64,000 nucleotides of DNA from Pseudosulfitobacter pseudonitzschiae. Lineage in GTDB: Bacteria; Pseudomonadota; Alphaproteobacteria; Rhodobacterales; Rhodobacteraceae. The notes under the pieces are model-generated. The model saw only the letters and a program-made list of their open reading frames with translations, was not told the origin of the DNA and ran no database searches. The stretch lies in assembly GCF_900129395.1 (NCBI RefSeq), contig NZ_FQVP01000002.1:434001-498000 (forward strand), in the 5' to 3' direction. Numbering within the stretch: the stretch's first letter is position 1; the number at the start of each line of letters is the position of its first letter. Below are positions 19,998 to 29,979 of this stretch, piece after piece. The position numbers and the translations under genes are program-made.

Positions 19998-21076
19998 TGG
20001 GACACGCTTGGGCCAACGGTCTGGCCCTCCTTCAAAGAATGGATACCTTTGGTGATGATCTCGTCACCGGCCGTGATGCCACCCGTGACGCGCACACGTG
20101 GCCCGAATTGCTTGCCCAGTTCCACCGGCGTGCGGTGTACCGTTCCGGTGGCCCCATCGGCGGCACGGGTCACGGTCCAGACGGCGGGGCTGCCCTTGGG
20201 GTCCAGAATGGCGCTGGCGTCCAGGATGATGTCCAGCCGCGCCGTGGTGGCCGGGGCAATATGGACCAGCGCGCCCAGCCGAAAGCCGTCGGGCGGGTCC
20301 TGCAGGGTCAGATGCACCCGGCGTGTCCGCGTCGAGGCGGCCGCGACCGGATCAATCCGGCGCAACGAGGCCTGCGCGGTCACATTGGGGTTGGCGGCCA
20401 GCGCCACGTCGAACAACAGCCCCTCGTTCAGCGCGGCGGCATCCCGTTCGATGACATCCAGCGTGATCTCGCGCATCTCGGTGCCCGCCAGAACCACGAC
20501 CGCCTCGCCTGCGGTGACCGACGCACCGGCCTCGGCATTGGTCTGGATGATGACACCGTCCTGCGGCGCGGTCAGCGTGGCAAAGCCGCGAATGTCCTGC
20601 GCCTGTGCCAGCGCGGCACGCGCCTGCTCGACGGCGGCGATGGCGGCGGTCAACCCGCGTTCGGCGTCTTCCAGACGGGTGGCGCTGTCGGTCCCGCGGC
20701 TCAGCAACTCGCGGGCGCGGTTCTCGGCGTCGCGGGCGGCCCGCAACTGCGCGTTGGCCACTTGGACGCCTGCTTCGGCGGCCCGCACGTCGGCGTCCAG
20801 ATCCTCGGGGTCCAGCCGCGCCAGAACCGCGCCCTTGGTGACCAGGTCGCCGGTCTCCACCGGACGCTCGGCCAGGGTGCCCGCCAGCAGGAACCCAAGG
20901 TCGGTTTCCGTGCGCGCGCTGACCTGCCCGACAAAACGGTTCCGGTAGCCCGCGCGTTCATTCACCACCTGTGACACCACCGGGCGGGGCGTGTCCTGCA
21001 CAAGGGCAAGCTCATCACTGGCAAAGGCGGGTGCGGCCAATGTGGCCAGCACCGTCAGGACAAGGGGCAGTCTCAT
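19994..21076 (-). CDS. RND periplasmic adaptor protein (second of two)
   Basis: 360 residues; signal peptide LPLVLTVLATLAAPAFA. Membrane-fusion-protein order: beta-barrel/lipoyl start (RNRFVGQVSARTETDLGFLLAGTLAERPVETGD), a helical hairpin rich in Ala/Arg/Glu (about 100-160), the second lipoyl half (TAPQDGVIIQTNAEAGASVTAGEAV), then the membrane-proximal barrel. It overlaps both neighbours by four bases and works with the RND transporter. Confidence 0.88.
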   Translation of the reverse strand: MRLPLVLTVLATLAAPAFASDELALVQDTPRPVVSQVVNERAGYRNRFVGQVSARTETDLGFLLAGTLAERPVETGDLVTKGAVLARLDPEDLDADVRAAEAGVQVANAQLRAARDAENRARELLSRGTDSATRLEDAERGLTAAIAAVEQARAALAQAQDIRGFATLTAPQDGVIIQTNAEAGASVTAGEAVVVLAGTEMREITLDVIERDAAALNEGLLFDVALAANPNVTAQASLRRIDPVAAASTRTRRVHLTLQDPPDGFRLGALVHIAPATTARLDIILDASAILDPKGSPAVWTVTRAADGATGTVHRTPVELGKQFGPRVRVTGGITAGDEIITKGIHSLKEGQTVGPSVSQ

Positions 21077-22155
21077 TGGGGCTCTCCTGCGGCGCGCACG
21101 ATCCGTCCGGGATACAGCAACTGCGCCCCGCGCGTGACGACCTGTTCGTTCTCTTCCAGTCCACCCGACAGGATGATCCAGCCGGTCTCGTAACGCTCGA
21201 CGGTGATCGGACGCAGCGACACCGCCATCGTGTCGGGATCGACCACCCAGACCGCAGGCCCCTCCGCCGTGGCCGACATCGCGGTATAGGGCAGGGTGAT
21301 GCGCGGCGCGTCGGTCACCGTGACCGTGCCGCGAATGGCGTCGCCATAGGTCAAATAGGGGTGGGAATCGTCGACCGTGATCTTCACCGCCACCGTGCCC
21401 GCCGCCGCATCCACCAGCGGCGACACCTCGCGCAGCGTGCCGGTGAAATGCGTGTCGGGCCGGTCGATCAGCGAAAGGTCGATGTCGCCGACGTCATGCG
21501 GCGTTGCCATCAGCACCTCGGGCATGTCGAACACCGCGTCAATCTGCCGGCCCAAGGCCAGTTCCAGAACCGGCTGCGCGGCCCCCACCACCTGGCCCGG
21601 CTCCGCCAGGCGCTTGATCACCGTCGCATTCGTCGGCGCGGTCAGCGTGGTGTCGTCCAGCGCACGCTGGGCGCGGTCCAGATCGGCGTTCGCCTGCGTC
21701 AGCGCGCCCTCGGCAATGCGCAGCGCGTCCTCGGCACTGTCGCGGCTGATCCGTGTGGTCGCGCCGCGCTCCAGCAGCGTGTCCTGACGGTCAAGGTCCT
21801 CGATGGCCTGCGTGTGATTGGCCTGCGCTGTCGACAGTCCCGCCTGCGCCGCACGCAGGGCCTGCGCCTGTTGCACGCTGTCCATCTGCGCCAGCACCGC
21901 GCCGCTTTCCACGTGATCGCCTTCTTCGACCTGCATCTGCGCAATGCGCCCGCCCGAAGGGAAAGAGGCCCGCAAGGTATCACGCGCCACCACCTCACCC
22001 GTCAGCGAAAAGGTCAGCGTTTGCGTGCTGCGCGTGGTGGTGAACAGCTCGACCGGCAGCGGCTCCTCTGCGTGGGCAAAAGGTGTCGCCAGCATCAACG
22101 CCGCACAAAGCGTCACCGCGTTCAGACCGCGCCCGACCCAGCCGTTCCCGATCAT
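21073..22155 (-). CDS. RND periplasmic adaptor protein (first of two)
   Basis: 360 residues from ATG at 22155 (GGGGAGG seven bases upstream and ATGA overlap with the MarR stop). Signal peptide ending HAEE; lipoyl half SFPSGGRIAQMQVEEGDHVESGAVLAQMD, long coiled-coil hairpin (about 75-150), second half APTNATVIKRLAEPGQVVGAAQPV. It is only distantly similar to the second adaptor, so the pump may use a hetero-adaptor assembly, as known for tandem-adaptor RND systems. Confidence 0.87.
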   Translation of the reverse strand: MIGNGWVGRGLNAVTLCAALMLATPFAHAEEPLPVELFTTTRSTQTLTFSLTGEVVARDTLRASFPSGGRIAQMQVEEGDHVESGAVLAQMDSVQQAQALRAAQAGLSTAQANHTQAIEDLDRQDTLLERGATTRISRDSAEDALRIAEGALTQANADLDRAQRALDDTTLTAPTNATVIKRLAEPGQVVGAAQPVLELALGRQIDAVFDMPEVLMATPHDVGDIDLSLIDRPDTHFTGTLREVSPLVDAAAGTVAVKITVDDSHPYLTYGDAIRGTVTVTDAPRITLPYTAMSATAEGPAVWVVDPDTMAVSLRPITVERYETGWIILSGGLEENEQVVTRGAQLLYPGRIVRAAGEPQ

Positions 22156-22592
22156 GGCGTCACCTCCCCAAAGCAGCATTCGCCCGTCATATTCTTCATC
22201 ACCTTCTGCATCAGATTTACGAAAGTTTCGATGTCATCGGCATTCAGCCCGGTCAGCTCCTGGAACCCTTCGGTGGCCATCGTCCGCGCCTGCGCCTGCA
22301 TCGTGCGCCCCGCCTCGGTCACCTCCAGCAACCAGGCGCGGCGGTCCTGGCGGTCGCGGTGACGCTGCAACAGCCCGCCCTGTTCCAGCCGGTCCGCCAC
22401 TGCGGTCAGGGTCGAGCGCAGAACCTGAAGCTCCTCGGCCAGCGCGCCCATGCGCTTGGGCTCTGTCAGATGCATCAGAACCTTGATGTCATGACGCGAC
22501 AGGTCCACCTGCGCCTCGAACGCCTGAACCCGCGCCTCAAGCGCCGCATTCAGCGTGCTGACGCTCATCATCAGAAATATCTCGTTCGACAT
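22152..22592 (-). CDS. MarR-family transcriptional regulator
   Basis: 146 residues. Winged helix with ALEARVQAFEAQVDLSRHDIKVLMHLTEPKRMGALAEELQVLRSTLTAVADRLEQGGLLQRHRDRQDRRAWLLEVTEAG; the DRQDRRAW wing is the MarR hallmark. It is the first gene of the efflux operon, so it most likely represses its own promoter until an efflux substrate binds. Start ATG at 22592 has GAGG eight bases upstream. Confidence 0.9.
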   Translation of the reverse strand: MSNEIFLMMSVSTLNAALEARVQAFEAQVDLSRHDIKVLMHLTEPKRMGALAEELQVLRSTLTAVADRLEQGGLLQRHRDRQDRRAWLLEVTEAGRTMQAQARTMATEGFQELTGLNADDIETFVNLMQKVMKNMTGECCFGEVTP

Positions 22593-22629
22593 CTTGATGC
22601 CTCGGGCAAGGGCGGACAGGTCCGCGCCG

Positions 22630-22670
22630 GTGAATATAGTTCAGCAAATGAAACTTTTTTCTTCGAAAGT
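22630..22670 (-). promoter_or_regulatory. Candidate promoter/operator of the MarR-RND operon
   Basis: On the minus strand a TATATT -10-like box (about 22637-22632) lies 40 bases before the marR start; just upstream is ACTTT, eight bases, AAAGT (22653-22670), an AT-rich dyad covering the expected -35 position, where a MarR dimer would bind. Confidence 0.4.
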
Positions 22671-22681
22671 AAATGGGTCAA

Positions 22682-22723
22682 CCCGCCGACAGTGCCAGAA
22701 TGTCTGTCGGCGGGCCGTTTTTT
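22682..22723 (+). terminator. Strong hairpin with T-tract, plus orientation
   Basis: CCCGCCGACA / TGTCGGCGGG perfect 10-bp stem followed by CCG and six T on the plus side. The adjacent hemerythrin gene is on the minus strand, so for its transcript the hairpin has only an A-tract before it. It may still define that 3' end, or stop plus-strand transcription. Confidence 0.65.
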
Positions 22724-22736
22724 CAGCAGATGCCGC

Positions 22737-23303
22737 TTATCCGCGCAGCGCGTGGTGCAGGATCACCGGCACGGCCAGATCCTCCTCATCGCCCAGATGA
22801 CGGTCAAGAAACGCACGGATCGCGCGGGTCTGGGTTTCCAGAATCCCCGCTTCCTCGCGGGCGGCAGTCTCGTCCAGTTGCACCAGCTTGATCACCCGGC
22901 TCCCGGTGCGCGAGAAATTCTCCAGCACCTGGTCCAGCGCCGCGTGGTCCTTTTCGAGGATCTCCAGCCCGACGTCAAAACGCGGGTCGGCCGCCGACAG
23001 TTCGGGAAAGAACGAACGGTCCTCGAAATGGTGATGCCCGTGCAGATTGCGCACCAGCGCCGTGCCATAGCGGCCCAGATGGTCGGCAAACCCGTCTGGA
23101 TCGACGCCGCGATCCAGAAATCCCGTGGTCTGCGCGTGCAGGTGGTCCGACAGCACCCGGAACTTCTCATGCGCGCGCATCCACTCGCGGGTGGACTTGG
23201 CAAAATGCGGATTGGCCGCCCAGGCGTCACGTGGATACGCGTGCAGCAACGCAGTCATCTCGGCGGGCATATCGGTTGTACGGATGGGGATGAGATCGGT
23301 CAT
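22737..23303 (-). CDS. Hemerythrin HHE-domain protein
   Basis: 188 residues from ATG at 23303 (AGGAG upstream); the upstream frame extension to 23369 has no ribosome site. A four-helix hemerythrin-like bundle is indicated by spaced metal-ligand candidates: REWMRAHEKF, SDHLHAQ, NLHGHHHFEDRSFFPEL, LEKDHAALD and RHLGDEEDL. Such proteins bind a di-iron centre and O2 or NO, or serve iron or redox sensing. It stands alone between the efflux operon and the LpxR-like gene. Confidence 0.85.
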   Translation of the reverse strand: MTDLIPIRTTDMPAEMTALLHAYPRDAWAANPHFAKSTREWMRAHEKFRVLSDHLHAQTTGFLDRGVDPDGFADHLGRYGTALVRNLHGHHHFEDRSFFPELSAADPRFDVGLEILEKDHAALDQVLENFSRTGSRVIKLVQLDETAAREEAGILETQTRAIRAFLDRHLGDEEDLAVPVILHHALRG

Positions 23304-23531
23304 GGCGGTCTCCTTTCCCGACACCAGATAGGCAGGGGGCGGGTGATTTTGACCTGCACAGAAACGCACACAGACGGCGCATTGCGCGCACGCATCTTCG
23401 CGCCGACTGCGACCTTCAGGACACGGAAACAGTCTGTCGCGCAGGAAACGCCCCCACAGGCGTTTTCACGGGCGGCGGCTTTGCCTTAGAGGATAGACCA
23501 GCCGTGGGGGCACAGATGACGGGACGACACC

Positions 23532-24440
23532 ATGTTCAAACACGCAGCTGCGGCGCTGATCGCGCTGTTGCCCCTTGGCGCCCACGCGCAAGACCTGACG
23601 CGGCTGGGCTACGGCTATCTGCTGACCAATGACTTTATCGGCGATGGCCAGGACCGCTGGCGCACCGGCTCGATTGCATCCTCGCGTGTCTGGGGCAGGG
23701 ACTGGAACGGCGCGCGCCCCGCAGGGTTTGGCGACCTGATCGAACTGCGGCTGGGGGCCGAAATCATCGCCCCCGACAATCTGGAAAACCCCGATCCCGC
23801 AGACCGCCCCTATGCCGGTGCGCTGTCGGTGGGCCTGCACAGCCACTTCCAAAACCGCGGCCTTGACCTCAGCGTCGGCGGCGATCTGGTCTTCGTCGGC
23901 CCCTCCACGGGCCTCGACGGGGTCCACAACGCCCTGCACAGCGCCGTGGGCGGCCCCGACATCTCGGACGCGGCGCGCGACGGCCAGATCGGCAACGGCA
24001 TCTATCCCACCGTGGTGGTCGAGGCGGCGCGCAGCTTTGGATTGGGCGACAGCGTCCTGCGCCCCTTCGTCGAAGGACGCGCCGGGGCCGAAACCATGGT
24101 GCGCGCGGGCTTTGACATGCGCTGGGGCGGACTGGAGCAGGGGGCGCTTCTGGTGCGTGATCCGGTCAGCGGCCAGCAATACCGCGCCATCGACGGCGGA
24201 GCGGCGGGCCTTGGCTTTGTGCTGGGGGCGGACGTGGCCCATGTCGCCGACAGCGTGTTCCTGCCCGACGACCGCGGCTATGACCTGCGCAACACACGGG
24301 TGCGGGCGCGCGCCGGGGTGGAATGGCGCAATGACACCGGCGGCGGGGTTTTCTACGGCCTCAGCTACCTGGGCGAGGAATTCGAAGGGCAGGGCGAAGG
24401 CCAGTTCGTCGGCAGTTTTCGCGCCCACTTCCGGTTCTGA
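23532..24440 (+). CDS. LpxR-like outer-membrane protein (DUF2219)
   Basis: 302 residues; signal peptide FKHAAAALIALLPLGAHA. Family marks are the N-terminal GYGYLLTNDFIGDGQDRWRTGS and the strand motif DRPYAGALSVGLHSHF, and the protein ends with an aromatic outer-membrane signature (FRAHFRF). LpxR is a 12-strand beta barrel that removes the 3'-acyloxyacyl group of lipid A; the Asn-Asp pair and the Thr/Ser after Arg are candidate catalytic positions here. Lipid A activity is inferred from the family. Confidence 0.75.
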   Translation: MFKHAAAALIALLPLGAHAQDLTRLGYGYLLTNDFIGDGQDRWRTGSIASSRVWGRDWNGARPAGFGDLIELRLGAEIIAPDNLENPDPADRPYAGALSVGLHSHFQNRGLDLSVGGDLVFVGPSTGLDGVHNALHSAVGGPDISDAARDGQIGNGIYPTVVVEAARSFGLGDSVLRPFVEGRAGAETMVRAGFDMRWGGLEQGALLVRDPVSGQQYRAIDGGAAGLGFVLGADVAHVADSVFLPDDRGYDLRNTRVRARAGVEWRNDTGGGVFYGLSYLGEEFEGQGEGQFVGSFRAHFRF

Positions 24441-24552
24441 ATGAGGTTGATCCTGCAACAGTCTGCAACACAACGAAAATAAACCCTATGCGGAACGAAT
24501 CAGTTTTGATAGCCTGCCTTCAATAAAAAACGAAGAGGCAGGCAAGCAGGCA

Positions 24553-25617
24553 ATGGGAACGGGCTTTCGTGGCACGTTTGTCATCTCCTGGTCGCAAACA
24601 GAAATAGACGGTCTTGAGGCCGCTCCGATGCAGTCCCTCAACGTAGGGGCGGCGTGGTCATGGTGTGGCGATCCCGTGCGCGTGGATGGGCCGTCGGATA
24701 TTTTGCGACTGGACGGTGCAGACGGTTCAGAGAATCTGCGCAAGCGGGCGGCACGTATGGTGCATCGGCTCGTGGGCGCAGCTTTGGATTACACACCAGC
24801 AGACAAGGTCGCGTGGGACGATGCCGCGCCGCTTCTGGACAGCAGTTTTGTTGTCACGGACGGCGCCCGCACCTTCACCGTCACGCTGATCGAAGTGGGA
24901 CGCGGGGCGCAGCCCTTGCTGATGTTCCTCAACGACATTCCTCCGCGCAACTCTGACCTGTGGGTGGTCCACCACACGCTGGGCGCCAACCGGGGCAACC
25001 CCACGGGACGCGATGCAGGCGGGGTCATCTGCTTTACCCCCGGCACCCGCATCAGAACACCCGACGGCCCGCGCCTGATCGAGGACCTGCGCGAAGGCGA
25101 CCTGGTCCAGACCAAGGACAGCGGCGCGCAGCCCATCGAATGGGTCGGCAGCCGCCCCATGACCGGCGCACGCCTGTTCGCAATGCCGCACATGCGCCCC
25201 ATCCGCATCCGGGCAGGGGCGCTGGGCGTCGAACGCCCCGACGACTCGCTTCTGGTCTCGCCCGAGCACCGGATGCTGTTGCAGGGCGACGTGGCACAGG
25301 CGCTGTTCAACACCTCCGAAGTGCTGGTCGCCGCCAAGGACCTGATCAACGGGCGCACCATCACCGTGGACTTGCAGGTGCCGAACACCACCTACGTGCA
25401 CCTGATGCTGCCCAGTCACGAAATCCTGTGGGCCAACGGGGTTGAGACAGAAAGCTTCCACCCCGCCAGCACGGCCCTGACCACGCTGGCCTCGGATGAC
25501 CGCGCCCGACTGCTGGAACGGTTCCCCGATCTGGACTACGACCCGCACATCTATGGCCGCTTTGCCCGGCGCAACCTGTCCGCATCCGAAGCGGCAATCT
25601 TGCGCCACGCGGCCTAG
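24553..25617 (+). CDS. Hint-domain (hedgehog/intein) protein
   Basis: 354 residues. The C-terminal two thirds is a Hint domain beginning at C160 (VICFTPGTRIRTPDGPRLIEDLREGDLVQT), with H239 in LLVSPEHRMLL and H289 in LMLPSHEILWANGVETES; this is the Hint_2 type widespread in Rhodobacterales. The N-terminal 150 residues are unassigned and lack a clear signal peptide or RTX repeats. Hint domains autocatalytically rearrange the peptide bond before the first Cys; whether this one splices, cleaves or is inert cannot be told. It is monocistronic. Confidence 0.85.
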   Translation: MGTGFRGTFVISWSQTEIDGLEAAPMQSLNVGAAWSWCGDPVRVDGPSDILRLDGADGSENLRKRAARMVHRLVGAALDYTPADKVAWDDAAPLLDSSFVVTDGARTFTVTLIEVGRGAQPLLMFLNDIPPRNSDLWVVHHTLGANRGNPTGRDAGGVICFTPGTRIRTPDGPRLIEDLREGDLVQTKDSGAQPIEWVGSRPMTGARLFAMPHMRPIRIRAGALGVERPDDSLLVSPEHRMLLQGDVAQALFNTSEVLVAAKDLINGRTITVDLQVPNTTYVHLMLPSHEILWANGVETESFHPASTALTTLASDDRARLLERFPDLDYDPHIYGRFARRNLSASEAAILRHAA

Positions 25618-25670
25618 GCGGGCGCGCTCCCCCCTGTCCCCCCGGGATATTTACCGGCCAAAAGAACGGC

Positions 25671-26588
25671 TCAGGAGAACCCCGGGGTGCCTGCGTCATC
25701 GGGGCTGCGGGCAAGGTGCTTGGCCTTGATCGCCTGCGACGTGTCGCGGCTGCCGTCGTGGCTGTAGCCGGGGGCGGCAAAGGCGTATTTCAGGCGCTCT
25801 GAAACCGTCAGGCCGGGTTGGGTCACATCACGCCAGATGCCGATCCATTCGTGAAAGGCCACGCGCAGCGGGTTGAACGTGCCCAGGTTCTGCACCAGCC
25901 CATAGTCGGGCCTGTCGCTGTCCAGCTCGGGCACGAAGGTGCCGAACATCCTGTCCCATATGATGAAAACGCCCGCATAATTCGCATCCAGATAGCGCGC
26001 GTTGCGCCCGTGGTGCACGCGGTGGTGGCTGGGGGTGTTCATCACCGCCTCGACCCAGCGGGGCAGGCGGGTGATGGCCTCGGTGTGAATCCAGAACTGG
26101 TAGATCAGGTTCAAACCGCCCACGAACAGCACCATCGCGGGGTGAAACCCCAACAGGATCAGCGGCGCGCGCACGATCATCATAAAGGTGAACGTGCCCG
26201 TCCACGTCTGGCGCAGCGCCGTGGTCAGGTTGTAGTGCTGCGACGAATGGTGGTTCACATGGCTGGCCCAGACCCAGCGGATGCGGTGGCCAAACCGGTG
26301 CACCCAGTAATAGCGCAGATCGTCCAGCACAAAGCACAACGCGATCACCCACAGGCTGTTGCCCAGATCCAGCGGCGTCAGCGCCCAAAGCCACATGAAG
26401 AACCCGTAGGCCACAAACCCCAGCAGAATGCCCGAGGCCACATTCCCCGCCCCCATCAGCAACGAGGTCAGCGCGTCGCGCGTCTCGTACCGGCCGCCGC
26501 GCCCCTTGATCACGATCCATGCCAGCTCGACCGCGATGGCCACGATAAAGAAGGGCACCGCCAGCTGGACGACATCGGGATAGATCAT
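25671..26588 (-). CDS. Sterol desaturase/fatty acid hydroxylase-family membrane protein
   Basis: 305 residues from ATG at 26588, which overlaps the upstream gene stop (ATGA); the frame is open for 90 more codons but those lie inside the upstream gene. Four or more membrane spans carry the histidine clusters of the superfamily: HRFGH (97-101), HVNHH (110-114), a mid HTEAITRLP, and HHRVHHGRN in the C-terminal half. These bind a di-iron centre that hydroxylates or desaturates lipids. The substrate is unknown; relatives act on sterols, carotenoids or ornithine lipids. Confidence 0.85.
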   Translation of the reverse strand: MIYPDVVQLAVPFFIVAIAVELAWIVIKGRGGRYETRDALTSLLMGAGNVASGILLGFVAYGFFMWLWALTPLDLGNSLWVIALCFVLDDLRYYWVHRFGHRIRWVWASHVNHHSSQHYNLTTALRQTWTGTFTFMMIVRAPLILLGFHPAMVLFVGGLNLIYQFWIHTEAITRLPRWVEAVMNTPSHHRVHHGRNARYLDANYAGVFIIWDRMFGTFVPELDSDRPDYGLVQNLGTFNPLRVAFHEWIGIWRDVTQPGLTVSERLKYAFAAPGYSHDGSRDTSQAIKAKHLARSPDDAGTPGFS

Positions 26589-27013
26589 GTTGGCTCTCCT
26601 GTCAGGGCGGCGCGCCATGTCTGGCGTTCGGTGTCTGTCAGCCGCAGGGTGATGTGCGGGGCCGCAGGGTCGCGCAGGCGCACCTGCAATCCCTGCGCGG
26701 TGTCGGTCAGCCGGGGGGCGATCAGGCGGCGTGCCGTGGTGTCGGCCCCCACCGCCCAGACCAGCCCCGCACCCTGCGCCGTCCGGACCAGCGCGGCGCG
26801 CCCCGAGGCGGCGACGCTGATCTGCTCCGGCACGGCGTCGGGATACTCCCGCAGCCACCCCGCCCGCGCGCGGCCTTCCGTCAGCGGCGGAATGCGCGAC
26901 AGGCCCAGCAGGTGTAGTACCAGCGCAATGCCGCCAATCCCGCCCGCAACAAGGATCAGCAAAACAGATAAAGGCACCGCCGTGGCCCTCCCTTGCCCGT
27001 TGGTTGCAGGCAT
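26585..27013 (-). CDS. Hypothetical membrane-anchored protein
   Basis: 142 residues; not recognised. One N-terminal membrane helix (VPLSVLLILVAGGIGGIALVLHLLGL, about 13-38) followed by a small soluble domain ending LRLTDTERQTWRAALTGEP. It overlaps the sterol-desaturase-like gene by ATGA and probably forms a two-gene operon with it, possibly as an accessory subunit. Confidence 0.65.
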   Translation of the reverse strand: MPATNGQGRATAVPLSVLLILVAGGIGGIALVLHLLGLSRIPPLTEGRARAGWLREYPDAVPEQISVAASGRAALVRTAQGAGLVWAVGADTTARRLIAPRLTDTAQGLQVRLRDPAAPHITLRLTDTERQTWRAALTGEPT

Positions 27014-27054
27014 ATCAGCGGGTGCAGGGGCGGTGCGTCAAGTGCGGCGTCGGG

Positions 27055-27525
27055 TCAACCGGACCTTGGAGGCGTCTGCCGCCTGTCTGTGGTCCCGGGG
27101 ATATTGTCCGTTGCCATGTCGCGGATCAGGACATGCGCCTCCGGCGAAAGCGCCAGAAAGTCCACGACTTCGTCCAATGTGCGAAAGGTGGCAGTCAGAA
27201 TCAGGGGATCGTCGCCCACCAGCGTCATGAACATCCGCCCCATGCCAAAGCCCAGGTCATCCGGTGCCAGCAGCGCAAGCCGCAGCGGAATCCCGATGTC
27301 CTGACGCTGTGCCTTCAGGCTTTCGGCCAGCAGGATCACCTCGGAATGGGTCAGCTCATTCTCTTCGGTGCCGCGAAAGTCCTGCAAGACATCAAAAGAC
27401 GGGTCATAATCGGGGGCATTTTGGACAAGATCCCGCGCGGCGAAAATCTCGTGCCGCAACAGGCTGCCCCAATATCGCTGCCAGATCAGACGGTATTCGG
27501 GCAGGATAAGGCTTTTTGTCGGCAC
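27055..27525 (-). CDS. Hypothetical protein, Roseobacter-type
   Basis: 156 residues with a GTG start at 27525. No known domain recognised. The sequence is soluble, with the opening LPEYRLIWQRYWGSLLRHEIFAARDLVQNAPDYDPSFDVLQDFRG and a central GMGRMFMTLVGDDPLILTATFRTLDEVVDFL; I know similar small conserved hypotheticals from roseobacters. A perfect palindrome TGGTATACCA lies 29 bases upstream of the start and may regulate it. Confidence 0.6.
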   Translation of the reverse strand: MPTKSLILPEYRLIWQRYWGSLLRHEIFAARDLVQNAPDYDPSFDVLQDFRGTEENELTHSEVILLAESLKAQRQDIGIPLRLALLAPDDLGFGMGRMFMTLVGDDPLILTATFRTLDEVVDFLALSPEAHVLIRDMATDNIPGTTDRRQTPPRSG

Positions 27526-27553
27526 GATCGTTCACTCGTCACTGGAAACACAA

Positions 27554-27563
27554 TGGTATACCA
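27554..27563. promoter_or_regulatory. Palindrome TGGTATACCA
   Basis: Perfect 10-bp palindrome extended by an ATGGTA...TACCAT relation to 27570, upstream of the 27525 gene. GTATAC-centred dyads are common operators of GntR-family regulators. Confidence 0.35.
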
Positions 27564-27649
27564 GTACCATAAGTTGCATTCTCGATCTGCCGTCAACCCG
27601 CGATGCTCGTTACCTCGCGGCGCGCATCCGACTGCCTGTTATATGTGCC

Positions 27650-28222
27650 TCAACCGCCCGGCGCGGCCTGTCCGGTCAGCGCCGCGATGATCGCCTTGGC
27701 GCTGTCCGAATCCCACTCCGCATCGCCGCGCAAACGGGCGACTTCACGGCCTTCGGGATCGATGATCACGGTGATCGGCAGCCCGAAAATGCCCATCTGG
27801 CTGGCCACCGCCTGTTTCGGGTCCTGGTGGCGGGGCAGGTTGTCCACGTTGATCTCGTCAAAGAACTTCTTGATGCCCTCGGGCGCATTGCGCCCCGTGG
27901 CCAGCGTCAGCACCTCGAAGTCATCGCCGCCGAATTCGGCTTGCAGCGCGGACAGCATCGGCATTTCCTTGCGGCACGGTGCGCACCACGTCGCCCAGAA
28001 GTTCAGCAGGACCCACTTGCCGCGATACGCCTCCAGCGTCGCCTCGCCGCCGCCGTCCTCCAGCTGGAAGGCCGCCGTAGAGGTGGCCTGGGGGCTGTCA
28101 TGGAACACCAGCTTTTTCATCGACCCGTCGCGCAAGGCCGCTGCGGCCTGAACATCGGCCATGGCAGTATTTGCACCCAAGGCAAGGGCCGTATACACGA
28201 GCGCAGCAAAGAGTTTCTTCAT
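27650..28222 (-). CDS. tlpA: TlpA-like periplasmic thiol-disulfide oxidoreductase
   Basis: 190 residues from ATG at 28222 (GGAGGG upstream). Signal peptide [21 protein letters not shown], then a thioredoxin fold with the redox motif [11 protein letters not shown] and the cis-Pro region [25 protein letters not shown]. TlpA proteins reduce cytochrome c haem-binding cysteines or oxidase copper sites. The start codons of this gene and divergent argH are only 22 bases apart, so their promoters overlap each other's coding sequence. Confidence 0.88.
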   Translation of the reverse strand: MKKLFAALVYTALALGANTAMADVQAAAALRDGSMKKLVFHDSPQATSTAAFQLEDGGGEATLEAYRGKWVLLNFWATWCAPCRKEMPMLSALQAEFGGDDFEVLTLATGRNAPEGIKKFFDEINVDNLPRHQDPKQAVASQMGIFGLPITVIIDPEGREVARLRGDAEWDSDSAKAIIAALTGQAAPGG

Positions 28223-28244
28223 ATTCCCTCCAAAGGTCCAAACC

Positions 28245-29632
<1,388 letters not shown>

Positions 29633-29636
<4 letters not shown>

Positions 29637-29809
29637 TCCGAACTGTGGCTGTCCTCTCCCTCATGGCCCTCGCGGCCTGTGGTGCCGATGGCGAACCGGT
29701 GCAACCGACGATGAACGCGGGCGTGACCCTGGGCACATCCGGTGTCGGCACCCATGTGGGGCTGGGCCTGCGCAAGGGGCCGTTTTCGGTGGGATACCGG
29801 GTGAAATGA
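29633..29809 (+). CDS. Small lipoprotein (58 aa)
   Basis: Start ATG overlaps the argH stop (ATGA). The product has a lipoprotein signal with lipobox LAAC at residues 13-16, then a short Gly/Val-rich tail ([18 protein letters not shown]). Rhodobacterales commonly carry such an argH-linked lipoprotein; the function is unknown. It ends overlapping the next small gene. Confidence 0.75.
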
Positions 29810-29979
29810 TGCGGGCATTTGCATGTCTGGCGCTGATCGCCGCGCTCGCGGCCTGTGATCCCGGAACATCCGGCAACGGGCCGCAGGATGCGCCCACCGA
29901 CCGCCAGCAACCTTCGGTGACAGAACCGGGGGTGCATGTCTCGGGCTATGCCAAGGTCGGCGTGGTGAAAACCTTCTGA
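29806..29979 (+). CDS. Small lipoprotein (57 aa)
   Basis: Start ATG (29806, or the adjacent ATG at 29809) overlaps the stop of the previous gene. Lipobox LAAC near residue 16 after a hydrophobic stretch (FACLALIAALAAC), then a Pro/Gln-rich linker and a C-terminal VHVSGYAKVGVVKTF. It shares length and layout with the gene before it, suggesting a paired or duplicated lipoprotein set. Its stop overlaps the DUF2834 start. Confidence 0.72.
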   Translation: MMRAFACLALIAALAACDPGTSGNGPQDAPTDRQQPSVTEPGVHVSGYAKVGVVKTF

